Part shown: piece by piece, positions 27,468 to 36,151 of the stretch | How positions within the stretch are numbered: the first letter of the stretch is position 1 | Layout: every line of letters starts with the position of its first letter | Source of the DNA: Achromobacter seleniivolatilans | Lineage (GTDB): Bacteria > Pseudomonadota > Gammaproteobacteria > Burkholderiales > Burkholderiaceae_B | Length of the DNA: 64,000 bases | Direction of reading: 5' to 3' | Assembly: GCF_030864005.1 (NCBI RefSeq) | Contig: NZ_CP132976.1 | Span: forward strand, 6,448,001 to 6,512,000 | The notes under the pieces: model-generated | What the model was told of the DNA's origin: nothing | What the model saw: only the letters and a program-made list of their open reading frames with translations | Databases searched by the model: none | Made by a program: the position numbers and the translations under genes

Positions 27468-27700
27468 GAGCAAGCGAAGCAAAGCGAGCCAACCGCAGCC
27501 AAGCAAGGCAAAGCGAAGCGAGCCCCCCGAGCAAGCGAAGCAAAGCGAGCCAACCGCAGCCAAGCAAGGCAAAGCGCAGCGAGCCCCCCGAGCAAGCGAA
27601 GCAAAGCGAGCCAAGCGTAGCGAAGCAAGGCAAAGCGCAGCGAGCCCCCCGAGCAAGCGAAGCAAAGCGAGCCAAGCAAGGCAAAGCGAAGCGAGCCAAA
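27468..27700. repeat. 61-bp tandem repeat array (three full units plus a shortened fourth)
   Basis: Units start at 27468, 27529, 27590 and 27651. Each begins GAGCAAGCGAAGCAAAGCGA and the full units end GCGAGCCCCCC. The units differ by a few bases; the third has GTAG in place of CAGC near its middle, and the fourth lacks about 10 bases. The period of 61 is not a multiple of three, so no protein repeat is encoded. On the minus strand it is T/C-rich with many GCTTCGCTT units. Confidence 0.9.
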
Positions 27701-27725
27701 AGGGCAAGCGAAGCAACGCCCCAAA

Positions 27726-27761
27726 CCCCCTCCCCCCCGGGGGGAGGGCTGGGGAGGGGGC
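27726..27761. repeat. GC palindromic element
   Basis: A run of C's meeting a run of G's (CCCTCCCCCCCGGGGGGAGGG) with a flanking CTGGGGAGGGGG. It forms a strong hairpin just after the 61-bp array and before the SRP RNA promoter. Such C-run/G-run palindromes are common interspersed elements in high-GC proteobacteria. Confidence 0.65.
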
Positions 27762-27821
27762 AACATCCCGCCCCCCGGGGCCCGGCAACCGGAAGGCTAG
27801 CAAGCAAGCGAAGCGCAGCTC

Positions 27822-27830
27822 TGCTAGAAT
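27822..27830 (+). promoter_or_regulatory. Extended -10 promoter for the SRP RNA gene
   Basis: TGCTAGAAT combines the TGn extension with a -10 box TAGAAT. It ends one base before the annotated RNA and about 6-7 bases before the likely first transcribed G. No good -35 box is seen, which is typical of extended -10 promoters. Confidence 0.6.
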
Positions 27831-27831
27831 T

Positions 27832-27938
27832 CCGGTTGGCGGGCCCCTCCGCATGGTTCGACGGTGAACCTGGTCAGGTCGGGAACGAAGCAGCCATAGT
27901 CGTTTAGGGTCAGTGCCGGAGTAAGGCTCGCCAACCGG
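27832..27938 (+). ncRNA. ffs: Signal recognition particle RNA, 4.5S type
   Basis: About 107 nt. The ends pair perfectly, CCGGTTGGCG with CGCCAACCGG. The apical part contains GGTCAGGTCGGGAACGAAGC, which matches the universally conserved SRP domain IV loop that binds Ffh (GGTCAGG, GAACGAAGCAGC). It guides nascent membrane proteins to the Sec translocon. The mature 5' end may be a few bases inside the start given. It lies just upstream of dnaX in the same direction, an arrangement seen in other beta-proteobacteria. Confidence 0.95.
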
Positions 27939-28086
27939 ATTCTTCAAAGCAGCAGGTCGTGAATTCATCCACGGCCTTGATGCTTTCAAGGGGGACGGGG
28001 TTATTTTCCAGGGATTCGTTCCACGGGAATAAGCCCGTCCCCTTTGCATTTCAGCCAGCAAGCGAAACAGGCTCTACAATCCAGCC

Positions 28087-30456
28087 ATGACTTATCTGGT
28101 ACTGGCCCGCAAGTGGCGGCCGCGATCGTTCGATACCCTCGTGGGACAGGATCACGTGGTGCGCGCATTGACCCATGCGCTCGACACCCAACGCCTGCAC
28201 CATGCCTGGTTGTTCACCGGCACACGGGGCGTGGGCAAGACCACGTTGTCCCGCATCCTGGCCAAATCGCTCAACTGTGAAACCGGCATCACGTCCAAGC
28301 CTTGTGGCGTCTGCCGCGCTTGCACGGAAATCGATGCCGGGCGCTTTGTCGACTATCTGGAACTGGATGCGGCCTCGAACCGCGGCGTCGAAGAAATGAC
28401 GCAGCTGCTTGAGCAGGCGGTATACGCGCCTGGCGCGGGGCGCTTCAAGGTCTACATGATCGACGAAGTCCACATGCTGACCGGGCACGCCTTCAACGCC
28501 ATGTTGAAGACGCTCGAAGAACCGCCCCCGCACGTCAAATTCATCCTGGCCACCACCGATCCGCAAAAGATCCCGGTGACGGTGTTGTCGCGCTGCCTTC
28601 AGTTCAATCTGAAGCAAATGCCTGCCGACTCCATCGTTGGCCACTTGCAGGCCGTGTTGGGCCACGAAGACGTCCCGTTCGAAATTCCGGCGCTGCGCCT
28701 CATCGGGCAAGCGGCTTCGGGCTCCATGCGCGACGCGCTTTCGCTGACGGATCAGGCCATCGCCTACAGCGCCGGCAACATGACCGAAGATGCCGTGCGC
28801 GGCATGCTCGGCACTATTGATCAGCGTCACCTGGTGCGCCTGCTGGACGCCTTGTCCGCTGGCGACGCCAAGAGCGTGCTGGCCGTGGCGGACGAATTGG
28901 CGATACGTGGCCTGTCCTACGCCGGTGCGCTGGCCGATCTGGCCGTGTTGTTGTCGCGCGTGGCGATTGAGCAGCGCGTGACGGGTGTTACGCCGGTTGA
29001 AGACCCGCTGGCGGGTGATATCGCCCGTTTGGCGCAGACCCTTCATCCCGACGCGGTGCAACTGTTCTATTCAGTGGCGGTACACAGCCGCAGCGAATTG
29101 ACGTTGGCGCCCGACGAGTACGCGGGCTTCATCATGGCCTGCCTGCGCATGCTGGCACTGAACGGCGATGCCGGTCCGCAAACCGCTTTGGAAGCGCCCG
29201 CTGCGCCTGCCCGCCAGACGGCTGAACCGGCAGCGGTTGCAGCCGCGCCTGCCCCGGCTGCTGTGATGGCCTCGGCGCCTGTGTCCACCGCAGTGCCTGT
29301 TTCTGCCCCAGCCGTCGCTCAGCCGGTGCATGCCGCTGCGGAATCAGCCCCAGCCCCAGCCGTCGCTTCGCAGGCGCATGCCGCTACGGTGTCAGATCCA
29401 GTCGTTACCACGCCGGTGCTTGCGCCCGCTGCTCCCGTAGTTGCGGAGTCCGTAGCCGTCGCTGCCCAGCCGGCAGCCTCCTCGCCCGTTGCCGCCACGT
29501 CGCCAAACGCTCCCGCAGCAGCCTCCTTGGCCGCTTTGGCCGTTGACGCTGAGCCTGCAAACGCGCCGCAAACGATATCCCCGGCGGAACCGGTGGCGGC
29601 CCCCGTTCCGCAGGCGGCACATGCTGCCGCGCCTGATTCAGTCTCTGCTGCCGCATCCGAACCAGCGCCTGTCGCGGCCTCGGCCGCCAGCGTGCCGCCT
29701 TGGGAAGACTTGCCAGCTGACGCGCCCGTTGCTGCCAAGCCTGCGGGTTCCGCGGCGCTGGCAGTAACACCCGCTGTCGCGGCGGTGATTGCCGCCGCCC
29801 CCGAAGCGGCCGATGCCAGCGACGGTCCGCCGTCCTGGGTCGACGAAGAAATCCCATTTGAAGCCGAAGGCGGCTTCGTGCCTGACAGCGGCTTCACGTC
29901 CGATCCGGACGATGACGAATTTGAAACTCTGGCCAGCGCGCCCTCATCGGCGCCGCAGCGTCCCGCAGCGGTGACCAAGCGTGAAGGCGCCGCAGCATCG
30001 GCCTCCGGTGCAGCGGCCCCAGCCGCCGCCCGCAAGCGCCAATCGCGCGGCCGCATGACAGACATGACGTCCGCGGGCTGGCCGGAATTGGCTGCGCGCC
30101 TGCCCGTCACCGGATTGGCCGCCGAATTGGCGCGCCAGAGCGAATGGGCCGGTGTGCAAGGCGACGCGATCATCCTGCGCGTGGCCGTCAAGACGCTGGC
30201 CGAAAGCGAAAGCCGCGTTCGCCTGCAAACGGTACTGTGCGAACATTTTGGTCAGGGCATCCGGCTGGATGTGGAAGTCGGCGTAACTGGCGAAGCCACG
30301 GCGCATGCCGTGGCGCAAGCCGAACGCGCCGCGCGCCAGCAGGCCGCCGAAGATGCGGTGGCCATCGATCCTTTTGTGCAAGCGCTTGTGGCCGATTTTG
30401 GCGGCCGGGTCGTGCCCGGTTCCATTCGCCACGTTGATCCCCCTGCCGTTGCCTGA
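28087..30456 (+). CDS. dnaX: DNA polymerase III subunits gamma/tau
   Basis: A 789-residue clamp-loader ATPase. Walker A GTRGVGKTT lies near residues 45-53. The zinc module has cysteines in NCETGITSKPCGVCRAC. DEVHMLTGHAFNAMLKTLEEP holds Walker B and the sensor region. Residues about 375-620 are a long Ala/Pro/Val-rich linker, and the C-terminal domain (from about residue 655, WPELAARLPVTGLAAELARQ) is the tau part that binds polymerase alpha. No A-rich slippery heptamer as in E. coli is seen, so a frameshifted gamma form is not supported. It starts the dnaX-ybaB-recR operon. Confidence 0.96.
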   Translation: MTYLVLARKWRPRSFDTLVGQDHVVRALTHALDTQRLHHAWLFTGTRGVGKTTLSRILAKSLNCETGITSKPCGVCRACTEIDAGRFVDYLELDAASNRGVEEMTQLLEQAVYAPGAGRFKVYMIDEVHMLTGHAFNAMLKTLEEPPPHVKFILATTDPQKIPVTVLSRCLQFNLKQMPADSIVGHLQAVLGHEDVPFEIPALRLIGQAASGSMRDALSLTDQAIAYSAGNMTEDAVRGMLGTIDQRHLVRLLDALSAGDAKSVLAVADELAIRGLSYAGALADLAVLLSRVAIEQRVTGVTPVEDPLAGDIARLAQTLHPDAVQLFYSVAVHSRSELTLAPDEYAGFIMACLRMLALNGDAGPQTALEAPAAPARQTAEPAAVAAAPAPAAVMASAPVSTAVPVSAPAVAQPVHAAAESAPAPAVASQAHAATVSDPVVTTPVLAPAAPVVAESVAVAAQPAASSPVAATSPNAPAAASLAALAVDAEPANAPQTISPAEPVAAPVPQAAHAAAPDSVSAAASEPAPVAASAASVPPWEDLPADAPVAAKPAGSAALAVTPAVAAVIAAAPEAADASDGPPSWVDEEIPFEAEGGFVPDSGFTSDPDDDEFETLASAPSSAPQRPAAVTKREGAAASASGAAAPAAARKRQSRGRMTDMTSAGWPELAARLPVTGLAAELARQSEWAGVQGDAIILRVAVKTLAESESRVRLQTVLCEHFGQGIRLDVEVGVTGEATAHAVAQAERAARQQAAEDAVAIDPFVQALVADFGGRVVPGSIRHVDPPAVA

Positions 30457-30501
30457 CGGCGGCGGCAATCTCTTATTCCCCTCGTTCAAGGAACATCCAT
30501 C

Positions 30502-30828
30502 ATGATGAAAGGACAACTGGCCGGCCTGATGCGCCAGGCGCAGCAAATGCAGGAAAACATGAAGAAGGCGCAAGATGCGCTGGCCGAGATCCTGGTCGAA
30601 GGCGCCTCTGGCGGCGGCTTGGTCAAGGTCACCATGACCTGCCGTCACGACGTCAAGCGCGTTGTGATCGATCCGTCCCTGCTGGGCGATGACAAGGACA
30701 TGCTGGAAGATCTGGTCGCTGCCGCGTTCAACGACGCGCTGCGCAAGGCCGAAACCACATCGCAAGAAAAGATGGCTGGCGTCACGGCCGGCATGCCGCT
30801 GCCCCCGGGCATGAAGCTGCCGTTCTGA
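30502..30828 (+). CDS. ybaB: YbaB/EbfC nucleoid-associated protein
   Basis: A 108-residue DNA-binding protein that is dimeric and nucleoid-associated. [19 protein letters not shown] begins the long helix, and [31 protein letters not shown] matches the family core; it ends PPGMKLPF like the E. coli protein. It lies between dnaX and recR, its normal place. AAGGA lies about ten bases before the first ATG; a second ATG follows at 30505. Confidence 0.95.
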   Translation: MMKGQLAGLMRQAQQMQENMKKAQDALAEILVEGASGGGLVKVTMTCRHDVKRVVIDPSLLGDDKDMLEDLVAAAFNDALRKAETTSQEKMAGVTAGMPLPPGMKLPF

Positions 30829-30849
30829 TCGGCGTAGTCCCAGGCTGCA

Positions 30850-31458
30850 ATGGACCCCTTACTTCCTGAACCCGAACCGCTGGTCTCGCTGATCGAGGCG
30901 CTTCGGCGTCTGCCCGGCGTGGGCATCCGATCAGCCCGGCGCATGGCCTACCACCTGTTGCAGCATGACCCGCAAGGCGCGGACATGCTGGGACAGGCGC
31001 TGGCGGGCGCGGTGCGGGACTTAAAGCATTGCGCCCGCTGCAATAGCTTTTCGGAAGACGAGGTCTGTGGCACCTGTGCGAATCCCAAGCGTGACCCGTC
31101 GCTGCTGTGCATCGTGGAAACACCGGCCGATCAGAACATGATCGAGTCCAGCCACGGCTATCGCGGCTTGTATTACGTGCTGATGGGGCGGGTGGCGCCG
31201 CTTGAAGGCATAGGCCCGCGTGAACTGGACTTTGATCGCGTCATCAAACGCGCGACCGATGGGCAGGTGCAGGAAGTCATCCTGGCCACCAATTTCACTG
31301 CGGAAGGCGAGACCACGGCCCATTTTCTGGGCGAAGCCCTGGGTGAGCGCGGCTTGCGCGTCACGCGCCTGGCGCGCGGCGTGCCTGCAGGCAGCGAACT
31401 GGAATATGTGGACGCGGGCACCATTGCGTGGGCACTGATGGAGCGCAAAGTCACCTGA
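30850..31458 (+). CDS. recR: Recombination mediator RecR
   Basis: A 202-residue RecFOR component that helps RecA load at gaps. An N-terminal helix-hairpin-helix ([20 protein letters not shown]) is followed by a Cys4 zinc motif ([16 protein letters not shown]) and a Toprim domain ([15 protein letters not shown]...). The C-terminal [19 protein letters not shown] motif is conserved. Length matches the family. It is the last gene of the dnaX operon, 21 nt after ybaB. Confidence 0.96.
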   Translation: MDPLLPEPEPLVSLIEALRRLPGVGIRSARRMAYHLLQHDPQGADMLGQALAGAVRDLKHCARCNSFSEDEVCGTCANPKRDPSLLCIVETPADQNMIESSHGYRGLYYVLMGRVAPLEGIGPRELDFDRVIKRATDGQVQEVILATNFTAEGETTAHFLGEALGERGLRVTRLARGVPAGSELEYVDAGTIAWALMERKVT

Positions 31459-31512
31459 GGCTCTCTCTGCATGACAATTGTGTTCGCGCTGCGCCTGCGC
31501 CCAGAGATTGCT

Positions 31513-31536
31513 GCCCCTTAGGGGCGCTTTTTCTTT
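31513..31536 (+). terminator. Intrinsic terminator after recR
   Basis: GCCCC TTA GGGGC (31513-31525) is followed by GCTTTTTCTTT. It ends the dnaX-ybaB-recR unit. Confidence 0.75.
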
Positions 31537-31606
31537 GGGCGGCCTGATGCAAAAATAGCCGACCGGCAACGTACCGGAAAGGCAACACACACGAGGAAGA
31601 CAAACC

Positions 31607-32866
31607 ATGTCAGCGTTGACCGGACTGAAAGTCCTGGAACTCGGCACGCTTATCGCCGGGCCGTTTGCCGCACGCATCTTCGGCGAATTTGGTGCCGACG
31701 TCATCAAAGTGGAAACCCCGCACGGGCCGGATGGCACGGGGGGCGGCGACCCGATACGCAGTTGGCGCCATCTGCACGAGGGCAATTCGCTCTGGTGGAC
31801 GGTACAGGCCCGCAACAAGCAATCCATCGCCCTCAATCTGAAAGACCCGCGCGCGCAGGAAATCGCCCGCAAGCTGGCGCTGGACGCCGATGTCGTGGTC
31901 GAGAACTACCGGCCCGGCGTGCTGGAAAAATGGGGGCTGGGTTTTGAACAACTGCGCGCGATCAATCCGGCGCTGATCATGGTGCGGCTGTCAGGCTACG
32001 GTCAGACTGGCCCCATGAAGGACCAGCCCGGCTTCGGCGCGATTGGCGAATCCATGGGCGGATTGCGCTACGTCTCGGGCCATCCCGACCGGCCGCCGCT
32101 GCGGGTCGGGATCTCGATCGGGGATTCGATCGCCGCGCTGCATGGCGTGATAGGCGCCATGATGGCGCTGCGCCACCGGGATGCCACCGGCGGCCGCTGG
32201 AACGGAAAAACGGGCGCTGAATCGCAAGCCGGGCAGGGCCAGATGGTGGACGTGGCGCTATACGAGGCCGTCTTCAACATGATGGAAAGCCTGGTGCCCG
32301 AATACGACGTAGCGGGTGTTGTGCGCGAACGCACGGGCGGCGCGCTTCCCGGCATTGTGCCGTCCAATACCTACACCACCCGCGATGGACAGAACATTGT
32401 CATTGCTGGAAACGGCGACGCGATTTTCCATCGCCTGATGCGGGCCATTGGCCGCGACGATTTGGCGGAAGACCCGGATCTGGTGCGCAACGACGGCCGC
32501 GCGCGCCGCGTGACCGAGATCGACGGCGCGATCCAGCAATGGTGCGACGGCCGTGGCATTGAGGCGGCGCTGGATACGCTCAAAAGCGCCGACGTGCCCG
32601 TGGGCAAAATATATAGCGTGGCCGATATGTTCAGCGATCCGCAGTTCCTGGCGCGCCGCATGATCGAGCAACACCACTTTGCCGACGGCAGTCCCGTCAA
32701 GCTGCCCGCCGTTGTTCCCAAGCTGTCGGAGACCCCTGGCCAGACGCGCTGGGTAGGCCCGAAATTAGGGGAACATACCGAGGAAGTCCTGAAATCGCTA
32801 GGGTATGATTCAGCGGCTATCGACGAGCTGGCAAAGACCGGCGCTATCGGCAAACCCGAAAATTAG
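31607..32866 (+). CDS. CaiB/BaiF family CoA transferase (class III)
   Basis: A 419-residue class III CoA transferase. It begins MSALTGLKVLELGTLIAGPF, with the conserved RNKQSIALNLKDPRAQEIA and MVRLSGYGQTGPMKD segments; Asp173 in GISIGDSIAAL is the probable nucleophile. It is slightly longer than the catabolic-island copy and not closely similar. It lies 11 nt before an ABC transporter receptor gene, so the four genes form a probable operon. The imported compound may be the acid that is then CoA-activated, which is an inference from order alone. Confidence 0.88.
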   Translation: MSALTGLKVLELGTLIAGPFAARIFGEFGADVIKVETPHGPDGTGGGDPIRSWRHLHEGNSLWWTVQARNKQSIALNLKDPRAQEIARKLALDADVVVENYRPGVLEKWGLGFEQLRAINPALIMVRLSGYGQTGPMKDQPGFGAIGESMGGLRYVSGHPDRPPLRVGISIGDSIAALHGVIGAMMALRHRDATGGRWNGKTGAESQAGQGQMVDVALYEAVFNMMESLVPEYDVAGVVRERTGGALPGIVPSNTYTTRDGQNIVIAGNGDAIFHRLMRAIGRDDLAEDPDLVRNDGRARRVTEIDGAIQQWCDGRGIEAALDTLKSADVPVGKIYSVADMFSDPQFLARRMIEQHHFADGSPVKLPAVVPKLSETPGQTRWVGPKLGEHTEEVLKSLGYDSAAIDELAKTGAIGKPEN

Positions 32867-32877
32867 GAGACAACCCT

Positions 32878-33918
32878 ATGTCAGTCACCCGCCGTGAACT
32901 GCTCAAGATGGCCGGCGCCGCCGGCGTCATGAGCATGGCGCCCGCCATCGTGCGCGCCCAAAAACTTGAAAAAACCAAAGTTCAGATCGCAGTGGGCGGC
33001 AAGCCCCTGATCTATTACCTGCCCTTGACCATTGCAGAAGCCCGCGGCTACTTCAAGGACGAAGGGCTGGATGTCAGCATCGCCGACTTCGCCGGCGGCT
33101 CCAAGGCCTTGCAGGCGGTTGTGGGCGGCAGCGCCGACGTGGTGTCGGGCGCGTTTGAACACACGTTGTCCATGCAGTCCAAAGGCCAGGCCTATCGCGC
33201 CTTTGTGCTGCAGGGCCGCGCGCCGATGATCGGCGTGGGCGTGTCCAAGAAGAATATGCCCAACTACAAGGGGCCAGCTGACCTGAAAGGCAAGAAGATC
33301 GGCGTGACCGCGCCGGGCTCGTCCACCAACATGGTGGTCAGCTTCTTCCTGGCCAAACACGGCCTGAAGGCTTCTGACGTGTCCATCATTGGCGTGGGCG
33401 CGGGCGCAGGCGCGGTAACGGCATTGCGCAGCGGCCAGATCGACGCCATCTCCAATACCGACCCCGTGGTGTCGATGCTGGAATTGCCGGGCGACATCCA
33501 AATCATCATCGATACGCGCACGCTCAAGGATACCCAGGCGATCTTCGGCGGCAACATGCCCGCCGGCTGCCTGTATGCCCCGCAAGCCTTCATCGACGCC
33601 AACCCGAACACGACGCAGGCGCTGACGAATGCGCTGGTGCGCGCGGACAAGTGGATTCAAAAGGCTGGCGCCGACGAGATCGCCAAGGTCGTGCCTGAAA
33701 CGTACTTGCTGGGCGACCCGGCCGTGTACAAGGCCGCGATCACCAAGAGCCTGGAAGGTCTGTCTCCAGACGGTCTGATTCCCGAAGACGGCGCTGCCAC
33801 GGCCTTGAAGGCGCTGGCCGCTTATCAGGCTGACTTCGATGGCTCGAAGATCGACCCGTCCAAGGTCTGGACCAATGACTTTGCGCGCCGCGCCAACGAG
33901 AAGTATGCCAATGGCTGA
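32878..33918 (+). CDS. ABC transporter substrate-binding protein (NitT/TauT, SsuA-like)
   Basis: A 346-residue periplasmic receptor. The start MSVTRRELLKMAGAAGVMSM has a twin-arginine motif (TRRELLK), so export by Tat is likely, with cleavage near IVRAQ. FKDEGLDVSIADFAGGSKAL and VGGSADVVSGAFEH are typical of the NMT1/THI5-like family that binds sulfonates, taurine, nitrate or pyrimidine/thiamine precursors. The ligand is not predictable. Its last 8 bases overlap the ATPase gene. Confidence 0.9.
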   Translation: MSVTRRELLKMAGAAGVMSMAPAIVRAQKLEKTKVQIAVGGKPLIYYLPLTIAEARGYFKDEGLDVSIADFAGGSKALQAVVGGSADVVSGAFEHTLSMQSKGQAYRAFVLQGRAPMIGVGVSKKNMPNYKGPADLKGKKIGVTAPGSSTNMVVSFFLAKHGLKASDVSIIGVGAGAGAVTALRSGQIDAISNTDPVVSMLELPGDIQIIIDTRTLKDTQAIFGGNMPAGCLYAPQAFIDANPNTTQALTNALVRADKWIQKAGADEIAKVVPETYLLGDPAVYKAAITKSLEGLSPDGLIPEDGAATALKALAAYQADFDGSKIDPSKVWTNDFARRANEKYANG

Positions 33919-34720
33919 AGCCGCACTGTCGCTGGAAAATATCAGTTGCACCTTTGTTTCGCGTGACGACCGTTCGCAGCGCTACACCGCCGTCAGCGAC
34001 ACGACTCTGGCCATCGCGCCAGGGGAGTTCGTGTCGGTGGTGGGCCCGACCGGTTGCGGCAAGTCCACGCTGCTCAACGTCAGCGCTGGCTTGCTGGCGC
34101 CGTCGACGGGCCAGGTGAAGGTGTTTGGACAGCCTTTGTCCGGCATCAATTCGCGCGCAGGCTATATGTTCCAGGGCGAGGCGCTCTTGCCCTGGCGCAG
34201 CGCGCTGGACAACGTGGTAGCCGGCCTGGATTTCGCCGGCGTGCCGCGTGAGCAAGGGCTGGAGCGCGGCCGCGAGTGGATGCGCCGCGTGGGTTTGGGC
34301 GGCTTTGAAGAACGCTATCCGCACCAGATGTCGGGCGGCATGCGCAAACGCGCCATGCTGGCTCAAACGCTGATCCGCGATCCAGACATCATCCTGATGG
34401 ACGAACCGTTCTCGGCGCTGGATATCCAGACCCGCCAGCTGATGGAAAACGAAGTCCTGGAACTGTGGATGGCCAAGCGCAAGGCCGTGCTGTTCATTAC
34501 GCACGATCTGGACGAAGCCATCGCGATGAGCGATCGCGTGGTGGTGTTGTCGGCGGGGCCCGGCACGCACCCGATCGGCGAATTCACCATCGACCTGCCG
34601 CGTCCGCGCGACGTGGCCGAGGTGCGCGCCCATCCGCGCTTTGTCGAGCTGCATTCGGCCATCTGGGCCGTGCTGCGCGAAGAAGTGCTTAAGGGCTATG
34701 CCCAACAGAAGCGAGCCTGA
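33911..34720 (+). CDS. ABC transporter ATP-binding protein (NitT/TauT family)
   Basis: A 269-residue ATPase that powers the import. Walker A GPTGCGKST lies near residues 46-54, the Q-loop is in MFQGEALLPW, the signature is MSGGMRKRAMLAQ, and Walker B is DIILMDEPFSALD. The start at 33911 is preferred to the in-frame one at 33839, because it lies seven bases after GAGAAG. It overlaps the end of the receptor gene by 8 nt and lies 3 nt before the permease gene. Confidence 0.93.
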   Translation: MAEAALSLENISCTFVSRDDRSQRYTAVSDTTLAIAPGEFVSVVGPTGCGKSTLLNVSAGLLAPSTGQVKVFGQPLSGINSRAGYMFQGEALLPWRSALDNVVAGLDFAGVPREQGLERGREWMRRVGLGGFEERYPHQMSGGMRKRAMLAQTLIRDPDIILMDEPFSALDIQTRQLMENEVLELWMAKRKAVLFITHDLDEAIAMSDRVVVLSAGPGTHPIGEFTIDLPRPRDVAEVRAHPRFVELHSAIWAVLREEVLKGYAQQKRA

Positions 34721-34723
34721 CGT

Positions 34724-35518
34724 ATGTCGAAGTCATTCAAAACCGGTTCCGCCAGTCTGCGCTTCTGGCAATTGCTCTTGCTTGTGATCATTCTGGGCGT
34801 GTGGCATTTTGCATCGCGCGATTCCAAAGTGGCGTTCTTTTTCGGTGAACCGCTGAAGGTCTGGGGCCGTATCTGGGCCTGGTTCGTCACCAATGCAGAC
34901 ATCTACACCCATTTATGGGTGACCTTGACGGAAACGGTACTGGCCTTTTTCATCGGCACGATTGCCGGCCTGGGCTTTGGCCTGTGGCTGGGCTTGTCGC
35001 CGCGCGCCAGCGCCATTCTTGATCCCTACATCAAGGCCGCCAACTCGATGCCGCGGGTGATTTTGGCGCCTATCTTCGGCATGTGGTTCGGTCTGGGAAT
35101 CTGGTCCAAGGTGGCTCTGGCGGTGACGCTGGTGTTCTTCATCGTGTTCTTCAACGTCTACCAGGGCGTGCGTGAAGTCAGCCCAACCCTGCTGGACAAT
35201 GCCCGCATGTTGGGTGCACGTCAGCGGCAACTGCTGCGCCACGTGTACCTGCCGTCGGCCACCAGCTGGGTGTTTTCCAGCCTGCATACGTCTGTGGGCC
35301 TGGCGTTTGTGGGCGCGGTGGTGGGCGAATACCTGGGGTCGGCAAGCGGCGTGGGTTACCTGATTCTTCAGGCAGAAGGCACGTTTGACGTGAATACCGT
35401 GTTCGCCGGCATCGTTGTGCTGACGGCGTTTGCGCTGGTGCTGGACTATATCGTCGGCATTGGCGAAAAGCGGCTGATGAAGTGGCAGCCTAAATCGGGC
35501 GAAACCGAGAAGCTCTAA
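34724..35518 (+). CDS. ABC transporter permease (NitT/TauT family)
   Basis: A 264-residue inner-membrane permease with about six transmembrane helices. The EAA-type cytoplasmic loop is VSPTLLDNARMLGARQRQLLRHVYLPSA, which contacts the ATPase. It completes a CoA-transferase/receptor/ATPase/permease unit, and it ends before a strong inverted repeat that separates it from the convergent heme oxygenase gene. Confidence 0.93.
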   Translation: MSKSFKTGSASLRFWQLLLLVIILGVWHFASRDSKVAFFFGEPLKVWGRIWAWFVTNADIYTHLWVTLTETVLAFFIGTIAGLGFGLWLGLSPRASAILDPYIKAANSMPRVILAPIFGMWFGLGIWSKVALAVTLVFFIVFFNVYQGVREVSPTLLDNARMLGARQRQLLRHVYLPSATSWVFSSLHTSVGLAFVGAVVGEYLGSASGVGYLILQAEGTFDVNTVFAGIVVLTAFALVLDYIVGIGEKRLMKWQPKSGETEKL

Positions 35519-35526
35519 GCGGAACA

Positions 35527-35552
35527 GTCCGCAACGCCACGGCGTTGCGGAC
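35527..35552. terminator. Hairpin between convergent permease and heme oxygenase genes
   Basis: A perfect 12-bp inverted repeat, GTCCGCAACGCC (35527-35538) and GGCGTTGCGGAC (35541-35552), with an AC centre (a practical loop is larger). No U tract on either side, so terminator function is inferred from strength and position. Confidence 0.6.
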
Positions 35553-35560
35553 AACGCGCA

Positions 35561-36136
35561 TCAAGCGCGTATCGCCTGCTGGCTGCGCAGCCAGGCTGTC
35601 AAACTATCGAATGCATCTCGCGCGCCTTGCAAGGCTTGAGCCTCCTGGCCCTGCGCGCCATCTTCGCTATCCAGATATTGCAGAAAACCCTTCCACATCG
35701 GTCCAACCTGGTCCTCGTAGCCGCGCAGATAACGCAGGGGCAACGCGGGGGTGACATCAGCCAGATGCTTGGCCAGAAAGCGGCCGCCCAATTGCGATCC
35801 CTCGACCACATACGCGACGCCCAAGGCGTAGGCATCAGCGGCGTCAACGCGTGGCGCATCCGTGCACTGCGGCACCGGCGACGCATCGCCAGCTGAAGCC
35901 AGGTCGGCGCGAATCCAGGCGCTTTTGTCCGCGCGTGCGGGCGCTTGCAGGCTGTCGGGCCAGTCCAGTTGCCAAAGCCGTTGTTCCAGCGGTTCCAGCC
36001 AGCCCAGCAGTGCGCGCAGGTAATTCAGATAATCGCTGCGATCGACTTCGCTGCCAGCCAGCGCCAGTCCCTGGTCCAGTGTTTCGTGCCGCTCACGGGT
36101 GCCTTCGCGAAGCAACTGATGGACGGGGGAAATCAT
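35561..36136 (-). CDS. bphO: Heme oxygenase (biliverdin-producing), BphO type
   Basis: A 191-residue all-helical heme oxygenase. The proximal heme ligand is probably the His in TRERHETLDQGL (about residue 17), and the distal-helix motif is YVVEGSQLGGRFL (about residues 109-121). It opens heme to biliverdin, the chromophore of bacteriophytochromes. It is the last gene of the phytochrome operon, 15 nt after the kinase-like gene. Its ferredoxin or reductase partner is not nearby. Confidence 0.9.
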   Translation of the reverse strand: MISPVHQLLREGTRERHETLDQGLALAGSEVDRSDYLNYLRALLGWLEPLEQRLWQLDWPDSLQAPARADKSAWIRADLASAGDASPVPQCTDAPRVDAADAYALGVAYVVEGSQLGGRFLAKHLADVTPALPLRYLRGYEDQVGPMWKGFLQYLDSEDGAQGQEAQALQGARDAFDSLTAWLRSQQAIRA

Positions 36137-36151
36137 GTCGGCCTCTCGTTG

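Noticed and set aside
27468..27700. The 61-bp array as a CRISPR
   Set aside because: Units are head-to-tail with no unique spacers, and no cas genes are nearby.
27332..27907. A 191-residue plus-strand frame and similar minus-strand frames through the repeat tract
   Set aside because: The repeat period of 61 shifts frame every unit, and the translations are simple Ser/Lys/Ala or Leu/Ala/Cys strings that run into the SRP RNA gene.
28087..30456. Programmed frameshift in dnaX giving a gamma subunit
   Set aside because: No A6G-type slippery heptamer or following stem was found by eye.
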